Assembly (NCBI RefSeq): GCF_016907775.1
Contig: NZ_JAFBCO010000001.1
Location: forward strand, 558,001-622,000
Direction of reading: 5' to 3'
Origin: Pseudoglutamicibacter cumminsii
GTDB taxonomy: Bacteria; Actinomycetota; Actinomycetes; Actinomycetales; Micrococcaceae
DNA: 64,000 nt
The notes under the pieces are model-generated. The model was not told where the DNA came from, did not search any database, and saw nothing but the letters and a program-made list of their open reading frames with translations. Shown piece by piece: positions 1-9,368 of this stretch. How positions within the stretch are numbered: the first letter of the stretch is position 1; every line of letters starts with the position of its first letter. A program made the position numbers and the translations under genes.

Positions 1-2
1 GC

Positions 3-155
3 GAGAAGCTGTGCACCGCGTGCTTCACCGGCGAGTACCCCATCGCGCTCCCTGACTATAAAGACCTCGGCCCGGAGATCACCGAACGTGACCCGGGCCG
101 CCACCCGGAAATCCTAGAGAAACGTGCGCAGGCTCTCTCCTCCGCTGAGTCCTAG
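3..155 (+). CDS. purF: Amidophosphoribosyltransferase PurF, C-terminal end (partial)
   Basis: The gene enters from the left edge and only the last 50 residues are visible. They include the motif LCTACFTGEYPI, which is typical of the C-terminus of glutamine phosphoribosylpyrophosphate amidotransferase, the first enzyme of purine synthesis. The frame ends with TAG at 153-155. The next gene, purM, starts 31 bases downstream on the same strand, which is a common pairing in Actinomycetota. The catalytic glutaminase domain lies outside the window, so intactness cannot be judged. Confidence 0.88.
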   Translation, partial: EKLCTACFTGEYPIALPDYKDLGPEITERDPGRHPEILEKRAQALSSAES

Positions 156-186
156 CCTGACCTCCAAACAAAGGAACTGAAACTCC

Positions 187-1329
187 ATGAGCTCCTCTGA
201 TCAGCAACCCATTACCTATGCCGATGCTGGTGTGGACGTTGAGGCCGGCGACCGTGCGGTCGAGCTGATGAAGGCCTCCGTCAAGGCAACCCACTCCCCC
301 GCTGTTGTGGGTGGCGTGGGCGGCTTCGCGGGCATGTACGACGCGTCGGCGCTACTGAAGTACAAGCGTCCGCTGCTCGCTTCCTCGACCGATGGTGTGG
401 GTACCAAGGTCGCGATCGCTCAGGCTATGGATAAGCACGACACGATCGGTTTCGACCTCGTCGGCATGGTTGTTGACGACATCGTGGTGGTCGGCGCTGA
501 GCCGCTCGTCATGACTGACTACATCGCGTGCGGCAAGGTTGTCCCTGAGCGGATCGCCGCGATCGTCTCCGGTATCGCAGAGGGCTGCCGCCTCGCTGGC
601 ACCTCGCTAGTTGGTGGCGAGACAGCCGAGCACCCTGGCCTGCTCGGCCCGGATGAGTACGATGTGGCAGGCGCCGCTACCGGTGTTGTTGAGGCTCAAG
701 CGATGCTCGGCCCTGAACGCGTCAAGGCTGGCGACCGCGTGATCGCGATGGCGTCCTCCGGTATCCACTCGAACGGCTACTCCCTGGTGCGCCGCGTGAT
801 CCACGCTGCCGGCTGGGACCTGAACCGCGAGGTCACCGAGCTGGGCCGCACCCTGGGCGAAGAGCTGCTCGAGCCAACCCGCGTCTACGCTGGCGACTGC
901 CTCTCGCTCATGCGGACGCTCAACACCGAGCCAGAGTCGCCTGAGGCGCCTCTGCGTGGCTTCTCGCACGTGACTGGCGGTGGCCTGGCAGCGAACCTCG
1001 CCCGTGTCCTCCCGACCGGCCTCGCTGCCACTGTGGACCGCGGAACCTGGGAGCTCCCAGCGATCTTCTCGCTCATCGGGCAGCTCGGCAAGGTGCCGCA
1101 GGACGACCTCGAACGCACCCTCAACGTGGGCGTTGGCATGGTCGCGATCGTCGCCCCAGATGCGGCGGCGGATGCGATCGCACACCTCAACGCGCGCGGC
1201 CTGCAGGCATGGGACATGGGTGAAGTCACCGAACTCACCGATGAGATCCGCGCTGACGAAGCGACCGTCCAGGGCGCTAAGGGCGTCGACGGCGGCGCCG
1301 TCCGCCTCGTCGGCAACTACGCGAGCTAG
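187..1329 (+). CDS. purM: Phosphoribosylformylglycinamidine cyclo-ligase (AIR synthetase)
   Basis: PurM closes the imidazole ring of FGAM to give AIR, using ATP, in de novo purine synthesis. The 380-residue length is somewhat above the family's usual size. Visible motifs are the N-terminal GVDVEAGDRAVELMK, the nucleotide-binding STDGVGTK (residues 67-74) and SGIHSNGYSL (191-200), then the glycine-rich HVTGGGLAAN in the second half. An AAAGGAA ribosome-binding site lies about ten bases before the ATG. It follows purF closely and is probably co-transcribed with it. It ends five bases before the convergent sirtuin gene, with no hairpin between them. Confidence 0.96.
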   Translation: MSSSDQQPITYADAGVDVEAGDRAVELMKASVKATHSPAVVGGVGGFAGMYDASALLKYKRPLLASSTDGVGTKVAIAQAMDKHDTIGFDLVGMVVDDIVVVGAEPLVMTDYIACGKVVPERIAAIVSGIAEGCRLAGTSLVGGETAEHPGLLGPDEYDVAGAATGVVEAQAMLGPERVKAGDRVIAMASSGIHSNGYSLVRRVIHAAGWDLNREVTELGRTLGEELLEPTRVYAGDCLSLMRTLNTEPESPEAPLRGFSHVTGGGLAANLARVLPTGLAATVDRGTWELPAIFSLIGQLGKVPQDDLERTLNVGVGMVAIVAPDAAADAIAHLNARGLQAWDMGEVTELTDEIRADEATVQGAKGVDGGAVRLVGNYAS

Positions 1330-1334
1330 CTAAC

Positions 1335-2384
1335 TCAGCTGTGTGAACGCAGCAGCTTGGCTTCGACCTCAAGCAAGGCCGGGGTTGCGAGCGTTCTCCA
1401 CAGCACATCGACCTTGTCGTCGGCGCGGCCCGGGCCCGCGGTGATTGTCGCCGCGGGCTGGCCCCGCTTGATCGCGTCAAGCACAAAACGGTAGCCCGAC
1501 ATCACGGCCAGCGAGCTACCAATCACAAGCAGCGCATCGGACTCCGCTTTGAGCTCCTCGACGTGCTCTCGTCGCTCCTGCGGAACGTTCTCACCGAAGT
1601 ACACGACCGAGGGCTTCATCTTCTCCGAACCGCACACAGCGCAGCCCACCGTGTTGAAGCGAGCCACATCCGCATCGGACAGTGACACATCGCCATCAGG
1701 GTTCACATACGCGTCCCGGACCGTGACCGATTCGCGGTAACCAGGGTTAGCGGCCTCGAGGCGAACCTCGTACACCTCGCGCGGCTCGGTGGCGCCGCAA
1801 TCGAGGCATTCGACCTGCGTCATATCGCCGTGCAACGCGATGACGTCCGTGGCGCCTGCTTCCTCGTGCAAGCCATCCACGTTCTGCGTCACGATCCCCG
1901 AAAGCAAGCCGCGGCGCTGCCATTCAGCCAGCACCCGATGCCCCAGGTTAGGGCGGGCCTGGTTCATGAGCCGGTGCCCAATGAAAGCCCGCGCCCAATA
2001 CCGCTTGCGAGCGGCCGGGTCCGCACGGAACTCCTGAACCGTCATCGGACGCGTACGGCGCAACGACCCCTGCGGGCCCCGGTAATCCGGGATCCCCGAA
2101 TCCGTGGAAACGCCCGCGCCCGTCAAAACCAAAACCCGGCCGCGGCGCACCATCGCCGTCACGGCCTCGCGAGCCTCATCATCCGGGGTCGGGTCAGCGC
2201 TATGCCCCACCGCACGCTCAAGCGAACGCAACGCCGCCTTATGCGCATCAGCAACGCGAGGGTTATCCGTAAACGCGGTCTGTTCCTCGCTCCACCGCGG
2301 CAACGGCGTCACGCCCTCAAGGCCAGCATTGCCAGCGCTGCCAGCGTTGCCAGTGCCACCGGCGTTATGCGCGTTATGAGGCAT
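1335..2384 (-). CDS. Sir2-family NAD-dependent protein deacylase (sirtuin)
   Basis: Sirtuins remove acyl groups from lysines using NAD+, giving nicotinamide and O-acyl-ADP-ribose. The Rossmann motif GAGVSTDSGIPDYRGP is at about residues 89-104. It is followed by TQNVDGLHEEAG and the catalytic HG (ALHGDMTQ), and by four zinc cysteines in CLDC and CAVC. The frame could begin at a GTG (2405), but the ATG at 2384 has a GGGGAGGG ribosome-binding site directly before it, so I chose it. The N-terminal tail holds a GNAGSAGNAG repeat encoded by 9-base direct repeats (about 2330-2367) and is probably disordered. The substrate is unknown. The neighbours do not suggest a pathway. Confidence 0.9.
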   Translation of the reverse strand: MPHNAHNAGGTGNAGSAGNAGLEGVTPLPRWSEEQTAFTDNPRVADAHKAALRSLERAVGHSADPTPDDEAREAVTAMVRRGRVLVLTGAGVSTDSGIPDYRGPQGSLRRTRPMTVQEFRADPAARKRYWARAFIGHRLMNQARPNLGHRVLAEWQRRGLLSGIVTQNVDGLHEEAGATDVIALHGDMTQVECLDCGATEPREVYEVRLEAANPGYRESVTVRDAYVNPDGDVSLSDADVARFNTVGCAVCGSEKMKPSVVYFGENVPQERREHVEELKAESDALLVIGSSLAVMSGYRFVLDAIKRGQPAATITAGPGRADDKVDVLWRTLATPALLEVEAKLLRSHS

Positions 2385-2438
2385 CGAACCCTCCCCAGCA
2401 TCCACAGACGGAACAGAAAAACAGACTCACAGAAACGC

Positions 2439-2476
2439 GAGAGGCCGCTGAACCAACCAGGTTCCAGCGGCCTCTC
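2439..2476 (-). terminator. Hairpin downstream of the DUF3073 gene
   Basis: Two perfect 12-base arms (2439-2450 and 2465-2476) form a GC-rich stem with further inner pairing. In the minus direction it is followed by a short T-rich stretch. It lies after the DUF3073 gene and before the sirtuin, so it probably separates the two transcripts. Confidence 0.65.
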
Positions 2477-2512
2477 ACACGACGTTAAACCCACTCACAA
2501 GCGGGGAAGCGA

Positions 2513-2740
2513 TCAATATCGACGATCGTCCTCATCGTCGTCATCATCAAAGGCGCCATAGCGGGCAGCAAGATCCGCGTATGGGTCATCCTCGTACTGC
2601 TCTTCCGAGTAGTCTCGCGAGTTCTGAGAACCCCCGATACCTAGCTCGCGCTCGAGAGCACTCAAATCGGTGCCCGGGGTGAAGTACTTCATCTCCCGGG
2701 CCTGACGTGTTGCCTTAGCCTTCTGACGGCCGCGCCCCAT
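2513..2740 (-). CDS. DUF3073 family small protein
   Basis: This 75-residue protein begins MGRGRQKAKATRQAREMKYF, the hallmark start of the DUF3073 family. That family is conserved in Actinomycetota and has no known function. The basic N-terminus could bind nucleic acid (inference). The C-terminus is strongly acidic (AFDDDDDEDD). The frame stays open upstream to 2869, but the family start and a GAGGGGG ribosome-binding site both point to the ATG at 2740. It stands alone between clpB and the sirtuin and has its own hairpin downstream. Confidence 0.88.
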   Translation of the reverse strand: MGRGRQKAKATRQAREMKYFTPGTDLSALERELGIGGSQNSRDYSEEQYEDDPYADLAARYGAFDDDDDEDDRRY

Positions 2741-2858
2741 GGCGTGACCCCCTCTTCCGCTCTTCACCTGGGGAAGTCCCGGCGGCTGAAAATCCAGCAC
2801 CCGAGAGGCCCCAGTGGATGATCTACAAATGTTTCGTGAGTCCGATTCTACACGTACA

Positions 2859-2896
2859 CCCCTGTGCACTGCGAAGCGAGACGCAGTACACAGGGG
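2859..2896 (-). terminator. Stem-loop after clpB
   Basis: Fifteen-base arms (2859-2873 and 2882-2896) pair with one mismatch around an 8-base loop, starting 22 bases after the clpB stop. There is no clear T-run, so this is either a weak terminator or a stabilising 3-prime structure. Confidence 0.5.
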
Positions 2897-2918
2897 TTCC
2901 GTGCAATACAGTTACCGA

Positions 2919-5507
2919 TCAGCGCTTGGCTTCAATCACCAAGCCATCGGCATCGTCAGCCGCACGATCCACGAGAACCGTCTCGCCATCGAGCACCTCA
3001 CCCGCAAGAATCTTGCGAGCCAACTGGTCACCGATCTCACGCTGAACCAAGCGGCGCAACGGACGAGCACCATACGCAGGGTCGTAACCCGTCAACGCAA
3101 GCCACTCGCGAGCCGCCGGCGTAACATCCAGCGTCAAGCGTCGATCAGCCAACCGCTCATCCAGCTGATGCACCTGAAGGTCCACGATCTTCGAAAGATC
3201 ATCAAGCGTCAGCGGATCAAACATGACGACCTCATCCAAGCGGTTCAAGAACTCCGGCTTGAAGGAAGCCTCAACCACGTCCATGACTGCCTTCTTCTGA
3301 GCCTCAGGCTCCATGGTCTGATCGACCAAGAACTGAGAACCCAGGTTCGAGGTCATCACCAAGATCACGTTACGGAAATCAACCGTGCGACCCTGGCCAT
3401 CCGTCAACCGGCCATCATCAAGAACCTGCAACAAGATGTCGAAGACCTCAGGGTGAGCCTTCTCAACCTCATCCAGCAAAACAACCGAATAAGGCCTACG
3501 ACGCACGGCCTCAGTCAACTGGCCGCCCTCGTCGTAACCGACGTAACCCGGAGGGGCGCCAACCAAGCGGGACACCGCGTGCTTCTCCGAATACTCCGAC
3601 ATGTCGATGCGCACCATCGAACGCTCATCATCGAAGAGGAAATCAGCAAGCGACTTAGCAAGCTCCGTCTTACCCACGCCAGTAGGGCCGAGGAACAAGA
3701 ACGAACCCGTCGGACGGTTAGGGTCAGACAAGCCAGCGCGGCTACGACGCACCGCATCAGAGATCACCGCAACAGCCTGCTTCTGGCCGATCAAACGCTT
3801 ACCAACGTTCTCCTCCATGTGCAGGAGCTTCTGCGACTCACCCTCGAGCATGCGCCCGGCAGGAATGCCAGTCCACGAAGAGATCACCTCAGCGACGTCA
3901 TCGGCGGTAACCTCCTCGGAAACCATCCGATCCTGGCGATCATGCTCAGCCTTCTCCTCAGCTTTGACAAGCTTGGCCTCGAGCTGCGGGATCTCGCCGT
4001 ACAGAATCCGGGAAGCCTCCCCCAGATCACCCTGACGCTGAGCCACATCAGCCTGGCTACGCAGATCATCGATCTGAGCGCGAATATCGCCGGCCTCATT
4101 GAGGGACGTCTTCTCTTCCTCCCACCGCAGAGTCAGCGCCTCAAGCTCTTCCTTCTGGTCTGCCATCTCCTCACGCAGAGCAGCCAACCGCTCAACCGAA
4201 GCCGGATCGGTCTCATCCTTGAGAGCCAGCTCCTCCATCGTCAAACGGTCAACCGAACGGCGCAGCACATCGATCTCTTCCGGTGCGGAATCGATCTCCA
4301 TGCGCAGACGCGATGCCGCCTCATCTACAAGATCGATCGCCTTATCTGGAAGGCGACGGCCCGTGAGGTAGCGGTCCGAAAGCGTTGCCGCAGCAACGAG
4401 TGCCGAGTCAGCGATAGCAACCTTGTGGTGCGCCTCGTAGCGCTCCTTGAGGCCACGCAGGATCGCGATCGAGTCATCGACCGACGGCTCACCCACGAAA
4501 ACCTGCTGGAAACGACGCTCCAGAGCGGCGTCCTTCTCGATGTTCTCGCGGTACTCATCCAGCGTCGTAGCACCGATCAGACGCAACTCACCGCGCGCAA
4601 GCATCGGCTTGAGCATGTTGCCCGCATCCATCGAGCCTTCAGACGCACCAGCTCCGACCATCGTGTGGATCTCATCGATGAACGTCACGATGCCGCCCTC
4701 AGCCTGCTTGATCTCCTCAAGCACAGCCTTGAGCCGCTCCTCGAACTCGCCACGGTACTTAGCGCCCGCGACCATCGCCCCGAGATCCAACGAAATGAGC
4801 TTCTTGCCGCGCAGAGACTCCGGAACATCGCCAGCAACCATGCGCAACGCGAGACCCTCAACCACAGCGGTCTTACCCACGCCCGGCTCACCAATCAGAA
4901 CAGGGTTGTTCTTGGTACGGCGCGAAAGCACCTGGATCACACGACGGATTTCCTGGTCACGGCCGATCACCGGATCCAGATCGCCCTTGCGGGCCACTTC
5001 GGTGAGGTCCGTACCGTACTTCTCCAGAGCCTGGAAGCTGCCCTCCGGATCCTGGGAATCGACCTTCCGGTCCCCACGCACGCTCACCATCGCGGCCTTG
5101 AGCGCTTCGGCGGAAGCACCGTTATCCCGCAACGCGACGCCGGCCTCACCGGCATCCGCGGCCAAACCGAGCAACAGGTGCTCAGTTGAAACAAACTGAT
5201 CCCCATTCGCTTGTGCCGCCTGCTGAGCCGCCGAAATAACCTGCAGCATCTGCCGCGAAGCCTGCGCCTGAGCAACCGACGTCCCCGACGCCTTCGGCAG
5301 CTTACGGATCGCTGTCGACGCCGCAACCGATACCGCATCAGGATCTGCCCCAGCCGCCTTCAAAACAGCTACGGCCACCGATTCCCGCTGATCCATGAGC
5401 GCCTTCAAAAGGTGCACCGGCTCAAGATTCGGGTTACCGGCAGTCGCGGCATTCATGTTCGCCGCGGAGAGAGCCTCCTGGCTTTTAGTCGTTAAATTCG
5501 TATCCAC
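2919..5507 (-). CDS. clpB: ATP-dependent disaggregase ClpB
   Basis: ClpB is a hexameric cytoplasmic AAA+ machine that pulls proteins out of aggregates together with DnaK, DnaJ and GrpE. All parts of the 862-residue protein are visible. They are the double Clp N-domain (about 1-145), the first ATPase domain with Walker [10 protein letters not shown] (from residue 206) and Walker [10 protein letters not shown], the coiled-coil middle domain, and the second ATPase domain with GPTGVGKTE and [13 protein letters not shown]. Length is normal. A HAIR operator for HspR lies 44 bases before the start, which ties clpB to the dnaK operon of this same window. Confidence 0.98.
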   Translation of the reverse strand: MDTNLTTKSQEALSAANMNAATAGNPNLEPVHLLKALMDQRESVAVAVLKAAGADPDAVSVAASTAIRKLPKASGTSVAQAQASRQMLQVISAAQQAAQANGDQFVSTEHLLLGLAADAGEAGVALRDNGASAEALKAAMVSVRGDRKVDSQDPEGSFQALEKYGTDLTEVARKGDLDPVIGRDQEIRRVIQVLSRRTKNNPVLIGEPGVGKTAVVEGLALRMVAGDVPESLRGKKLISLDLGAMVAGAKYRGEFEERLKAVLEEIKQAEGGIVTFIDEIHTMVGAGASEGSMDAGNMLKPMLARGELRLIGATTLDEYRENIEKDAALERRFQQVFVGEPSVDDSIAILRGLKERYEAHHKVAIADSALVAAATLSDRYLTGRRLPDKAIDLVDEAASRLRMEIDSAPEEIDVLRRSVDRLTMEELALKDETDPASVERLAALREEMADQKEELEALTLRWEEEKTSLNEAGDIRAQIDDLRSQADVAQRQGDLGEASRILYGEIPQLEAKLVKAEEKAEHDRQDRMVSEEVTADDVAEVISSWTGIPAGRMLEGESQKLLHMEENVGKRLIGQKQAVAVISDAVRRSRAGLSDPNRPTGSFLFLGPTGVGKTELAKSLADFLFDDERSMVRIDMSEYSEKHAVSRLVGAPPGYVGYDEGGQLTEAVRRRPYSVVLLDEVEKAHPEVFDILLQVLDDGRLTDGQGRTVDFRNVILVMTSNLGSQFLVDQTMEPEAQKKAVMDVVEASFKPEFLNRLDEVVMFDPLTLDDLSKIVDLQVHQLDERLADRRLTLDVTPAAREWLALTGYDPAYGARPLRRLVQREIGDQLARKILAGEVLDGETVLVDRAADDADGLVIEAKR

Positions 5508-5550
5508 GCCAACCCCTTTCCTGCTCCTTCCGGAGCCCTTGGCCTTTAAA

Positions 5551-5571
5551 CTTGAGTCTACCTAACTCAAC
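5551..5571 (-). promoter_or_regulatory. HAIR operator (HspR-binding inverted repeat) of clpB
   Basis: The site is CTTGAGT, seven bases, then ACTCAAC. The known HAIR consensus is CTTGAGT-N7-ACTCAAG, so 13 of 14 positions match. It lies in the clpB leader, where HspR would block transcription until heat stress releases it. Confidence 0.88.
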
Positions 5572-5610
5572 TTCAAATCGGTAGGAATTATTCCCACGGA
5601 GGAACCACTT

Positions 5611-5664
5611 TCACGATGTTTCTCTGGACCCGCGGAAACATCACCGAGCCCGCCGAAACATCAC
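5611..5664. repeat. GATGTTTC/GAAACATC inverted and direct repeats before trmB
   Basis: GATGTTTC at 5615-5622 faces GAAACATC at 5635-5642. The second half is repeated at 5655-5662, exactly 20 bases later. The cluster lies directly before the trmB start and opposite clpB. It could be an operator or simply a short tandem duplication. Confidence 0.5.
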
Positions 5665-5665
5665 G

Positions 5666-6577
5666 ATGGCGGACGCAGCGAACGCTCGATTTCGCCGCTT
5701 ACGCCTGCCGAGGCTTAGTCTTAAAGACATGAGTCCCAAACCCCAGCCACGCCCTGGCCTCGCAGAAACCGACCCAACGTACTTCCGCGCCGAACCCGTA
5801 TCGTTCGTCCGCCGCGGAGAACGCATGACAAACGCGCAGCAGCGGGTATGGGACACGTTGCGTGACACGATCCTGATCGACGTCCCCCGCCACCACGCGG
5901 CCACATCGATCCACCCGGACGCAAACATCGACGTCCCCTCACACTTCCCACACCCCGAACGCCCACTCATCGTGGAAATCGGAACCGGGCTCGGCGAAGC
6001 CATCGCCCACGCGGCACACAACAATCCCGAGACCAACTTCCTTGCCGTCGAGGTCTACACGCCAGGGCTAGCCAAGCTCATGGAACGGATCGAAAAACTT
6101 GAGCTCGATAACGTGCGCGCGATCCAAGCCAACGCCCCCGAAGTCCTCGACGTAGCACTCGCCCCAGAATCCGTGAGCGAGCTCTGGATCTTCTTCTCCG
6201 ACCCATGGCATAAAACCAAACACCACAAGCGCCGCCTCATCACCGACGCCTTCGCGGAACGCGCCGCCCGCGTCCTCAAACCAGGCGGAACCTGGCGCTT
6301 GGCTACCGACTGGTCCAACTACGCCGAGCAAATGCGCGACGTCATCGACAACAGTCCACACTTCGAAAACCTGCACGCCGGCGAGCGCAGCGGTGAAGAA
6401 TCACCGCTGACCGCGATCCGCCGCGTCGACGCCGAAAAACACGAAGCCGACCCCGAATTCATCGACACTCGCGGTGGCTGGGCCCCACGTTTCGAAGGCC
6501 GAACCCTCACGAGCTTCGAGGCGAAAGCCCACAAGGTCGGCCGCAAGATCTTCGACCTCACGGCCCGCAAGATTTGA
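5666..6577 (+). CDS. trmB: tRNA (guanine-N7-)-methyltransferase TrmB
   Basis: TrmB methylates guanine 46 in the variable loop of tRNAs, using S-adenosylmethionine. The SAM-binding motif VEIGTGLGEA is at residues 103-112. The family signature SDPWHKTKHHKRR is at 178-190, followed by a normal C-terminal half. The 303 residues are longer than the core family because of an N-terminal extension. Neither the ATG at 5666 nor the in-frame ATG at 5729 has a good ribosome-binding site. Both are plausible starts, and a leaderless message is possible. The gene is divergent from clpB. Confidence 0.94.
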   Translation: MADAANARFRRLRLPRLSLKDMSPKPQPRPGLAETDPTYFRAEPVSFVRRGERMTNAQQRVWDTLRDTILIDVPRHHAATSIHPDANIDVPSHFPHPERPLIVEIGTGLGEAIAHAAHNNPETNFLAVEVYTPGLAKLMERIEKLELDNVRAIQANAPEVLDVALAPESVSELWIFFSDPWHKTKHHKRRLITDAFAERAARVLKPGGTWRLATDWSNYAEQMRDVIDNSPHFENLHAGERSGEESPLTAIRRVDAEKHEADPEFIDTRGGWAPRFEGRTLTSFEAKAHKVGRKIFDLTARKI

Positions 6578-6666
6578 TGACATTAACCACACATCACGCC
6601 AAGTTCGGGTAGTCTGAGAGGTTGCACATCCGCACCCAAACTGAGGAACCGTTTTACGGATTTGGC

Positions 6667-8697
6667 ATGAGTAACAAACCCAGCCCCGAAAAGACCGACC
6701 ATCCACAGCAGGGCGAGAGCCCAACGAAAACCAAGAAAGCACCGCAGAAACGAGGCAATCCCCTCACCCGCGGCCGCTCTTCACACGTAGGCCTCTACCC
6801 TCACAACATCCACCCGGGGTTGGTACCCGGAATCGGCGTTGACGAACAGCGTCACGTCTTCTCGATCGACAAGCTCGTCTTCGGCATCACTGCGGCTCTC
6901 ATCGTCGCGTTCGTCACTTGGGGCGTCATGAGCCCCGAATCCGTGGGCGAAGTCTCCTCGGTAGCGTTCGGCTGGACCATGAAGAACATGGGCTGGCTGC
7001 TCAACATCACCGTGATGGTTTCGATCGGTGCGATGCTGTTCATCGCGTTCTCCCGCTATGGCCGCATCCGGCTCGGTAAAGACGGAGAGAAACCAGAGTT
7101 CAGCCGCTTCGCATGGGTTGCCATGATGTTCGGCGCCGGCATCGGCGTCGGTATCTTCTTCTTCGGTCCGTCCGAACCGCTCTACTACTTCGTTTCCCCG
7201 CCGCCACTCACCGGCGTTGAACCGGAAACGCCAGGCGCAATCCACATGGCCGTCGCCCAGTCCTCCTACCACTGGGGGCTCTCCGCGTGGGCCATGTACG
7301 CCCTCGTCGGCGGCGCGATGGCGTACTCAAGCTACCGTCGCGGCCGCGTGACCCTCATCTCGAGCGTGTTCCGTTCGATGTTCGGCAAGCAGACCGACGG
7401 ATTCGCAGGACGCCTCATCGACATGTTCGCAATCATCGCGACGCTCTTCGGTACCGCAGCCTCCCTCGGCCTCGCAGCCGTCCAGCTCGGTAAGGGCGTT
7501 GAAATTGTCTCCGGCGCAAGCCGCGTCACGAACAACGGCCTCATCATCATCCTCGCCGTCCTGACCGCGGCATTCATCATCTCCGCGGTCTCCGGCGTCT
7601 CCCGAGGCATCCGTTACCTCTCCACGTCCAACATCGTGCTCACGCTCAGCCTGGTCCTGTTCGTGTTCTTCGCAGGCCCAACCCTGTTCCTGCTGAACCT
7701 GTTGCCATCCGGCGTGACCGAGTACGCCAACCAGTTCCTTTCGATGATGGGCAAGTCGCTCTCATGGGGTTCCGACGTCGTTGATTTCCAATCCGCATGG
7801 ACTGCGTTCTACTTCGCATGGTGGGTCGCCTGGACCCCATTCGTTGGCGCGTTCATCGCCCGCATCTCCCGCGGCCGCACCCTGCGTGAGTTCTCGCTCG
7901 TGGTCATCGCTGTTCCTACCGCGATCCTGATCTTCGCGTTCACGATCTTCGGTGGCGCCGCAATGTGGATGAAGCGCCAGGGCATCGAAGGTATCAGCGC
8001 CGACGACTCGCCACAGACAATCCTGTTCCACCTGTTCGACAAGCTGCCGTTCGCAAGCGTCACGCCGTTCCTCATCATGGTTGCGCTCGCGATCTTCTTC
8101 GTGACCTCCGCAGACTCCGCATCCGTCATCATGGGCACGTTCTCGTCCCGCGGCAACCCGGCACCTAACAAGCTCGTCGTGATCTTCTGGGGCCTTGCGA
8201 TGATGGGCATCGCTACCGTGATGCTGCTCTCCGGCGGCGAATCCTCGCTGACCGGCTTGCAGAACCTCACGATCCTCATCGCTATCCCGTTCTGCATCAT
8301 CCTGCTGCTCATGATCGTCGCGTTCATCATGGACCTGCGTACCGACCCGGCGTCTATCCGTAGCGACTACGAGTCCACGATGCTCTCTAACGCCGTGGTC
8401 CGCGGTATCGAGAAGTACGGCGACGACTTCGAGCTGACCGTCCGCCATTCCGGCGACGGACGCGGCGCGGGCGCCGACTTCGATTCGACCGCCGACAAGG
8501 TCACTGACTGGTACCAGCGCCACGACGAGACCGGCGCGGAAGTCGGATACGACTACGAAACCGAAACCTGGAGCGACGGCTACGAGCCAGAAACCCCGGG
8601 GCCGATTACCGAGCCGAAGGTCGGCGAGATCGGCGCTGGCGACAAAAAGCCAGCCGCCGATGCTGAAGCCGGCAAGGACACAGCGTCTCAGGACTAA
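6667..8697 (+). CDS. BCCT-family betaine/choline/carnitine transporter
   Basis: This is an inner-membrane secondary transporter, most likely for a compatible solute such as glycine betaine. About twelve membrane helices are visible. Family motifs include the glycine-rich FGAGIGVGIFFFGPSEPLYY segment and the FYFAWWVAWTPFVGAFIARI helix with its tryptophans. The N-terminal tail is basic and polar. The C-terminal tail of over 100 residues is strongly acidic, as in osmoregulated relatives such as BetP, where the tails sense stress (family knowledge). The frame is open from a TTG at 6622. I chose the ATG at 6667. The substrate cannot be fixed from sequence alone. Confidence 0.93.
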   Translation: MSNKPSPEKTDHPQQGESPTKTKKAPQKRGNPLTRGRSSHVGLYPHNIHPGLVPGIGVDEQRHVFSIDKLVFGITAALIVAFVTWGVMSPESVGEVSSVAFGWTMKNMGWLLNITVMVSIGAMLFIAFSRYGRIRLGKDGEKPEFSRFAWVAMMFGAGIGVGIFFFGPSEPLYYFVSPPPLTGVEPETPGAIHMAVAQSSYHWGLSAWAMYALVGGAMAYSSYRRGRVTLISSVFRSMFGKQTDGFAGRLIDMFAIIATLFGTAASLGLAAVQLGKGVEIVSGASRVTNNGLIIILAVLTAAFIISAVSGVSRGIRYLSTSNIVLTLSLVLFVFFAGPTLFLLNLLPSGVTEYANQFLSMMGKSLSWGSDVVDFQSAWTAFYFAWWVAWTPFVGAFIARISRGRTLREFSLVVIAVPTAILIFAFTIFGGAAMWMKRQGIEGISADDSPQTILFHLFDKLPFASVTPFLIMVALAIFFVTSADSASVIMGTFSSRGNPAPNKLVVIFWGLAMMGIATVMLLSGGESSLTGLQNLTILIAIPFCIILLLMIVAFIMDLRTDPASIRSDYESTMLSNAVVRGIEKYGDDFELTVRHSGDGRGAGADFDSTADKVTDWYQRHDETGAEVGYDYETETWSDGYEPETPGPITEPKVGEIGAGDKKPAADAEAGKDTASQD

Positions 8698-8718
8698 GCG
8701 CCCAGGCAAGGGTGAATA

Positions 8719-8760
8719 AAACGATGGTGGCCGGAGAGAGTTCTCCGGCCACCATCGTTT
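8719..8760. terminator. Bidirectional intrinsic terminator between the BCCT gene and hspR
   Basis: Two perfect 19-base arms (8719-8737 and 8742-8760) enclose a 4-base loop. The outer AAA/TTT pairs give a T-run in both directions. It can end both the rightward transporter transcript and the leftward heat-shock operon. Confidence 0.93.
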
Positions 8761-8791
8761 CTATGTACTGAAGCGTTGGACGCTGTAGCGC

Positions 8792-9289
8792 TTAGTCTTC
8801 GGGCGGCATGAGCTGCAGCTGAGCCCACGCGTGCATCGAACGCTGTTGTAGGCGGTCGGTGTCGCGTCCCGTTCGGGTGATCGCGACCTCGCCTGAAGCT
8901 CCGGCAGCGAAAATCCGCTGCGCCGCGATCGCCACGCCCTCGGCGCGGCCGCGCCACCGCTCAACGTCCTGCTCCAGCTCAGCAACCTGCTGAAGGAGGG
9001 CCTCAACACGCTTCTCCAAACCGATCATCCGCCGGATGCCTTCAAGCGAGACACCCTCGGAAGACAGTTCCTGGACGCGACGCAAACGGTCGATATCCTT
9101 CTGCGAATACCGGCGATGCTTACCAGCCTGCCGCTGAGGCACAACCAAACCTAAGCGATCGTATTGCCTCAACGTCTGCGGGTGCATCTGAGCGAGCTCG
9201 GCGGCAACGGAAATCACAAATACAGGCGCGTCCCATTCGCCGTCCCGCCCGGAACCACGGTCATGCTTTCTACCTGATGACGCGTTCAT
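8792..9289 (-). CDS. hspR: Heat-shock repressor HspR (MerR family)
   Basis: HspR binds HAIR operators and represses dnaK and clpB, with DnaK acting as co-repressor in the characterised systems. The 165-residue protein has a MerR-type helix-turn-helix (about 22-90) with VISVAAELAQMHPQTLRQYD and the wing residues KHRRYSQKDIDRL. A coiled-coil stretch rich in Glu, Leu and Gln follows, for dimerisation. It is the last gene of the dnaK-grpE-dnaJ-hspR operon, the order known from other Actinomycetota. HAIR sites occur at dnaK and clpB in this window, so the regulator and its targets are visible together. Confidence 0.95.
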   Translation of the reverse strand: MNASSGRKHDRGSGRDGEWDAPVFVISVAAELAQMHPQTLRQYDRLGLVVPQRQAGKHRRYSQKDIDRLRRVQELSSEGVSLEGIRRMIGLEKRVEALLQQVAELEQDVERWRGRAEGVAIAAQRIFAAGASGEVAITRTGRDTDRLQQRSMHAWAQLQLMPPED

Positions 9290-9324
9290 GTTCGCCTCCT
9301 TCCGCTACCTGAATGCCTTGCTAG

Positions 9325-9368
9325 TTCGCTGCGCTGTGTCTAAAGCTTCGCTGCGCTGTGTCTAAAGC
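9325..9368. repeat. Perfect 22-base tandem duplication at the dnaJ stop
   Basis: The sequence at 9325-9346 is repeated without change at 9347-9368. The right-hand copy contains the dnaJ stop codon and last codons. The left-hand copy is in the dnaJ-hspR gap. This looks like a recent slippage duplication. Confidence 0.9.

Noticed and set aside
2814-5189. Open frame of 791 codons on the plus strand
   Set aside because: It lies wholly antisense to clpB, has a composition unlike real proteins (rich in Arg, His, Leu) and no ribosome-binding site. It is a product of high GC codon use in clpB.
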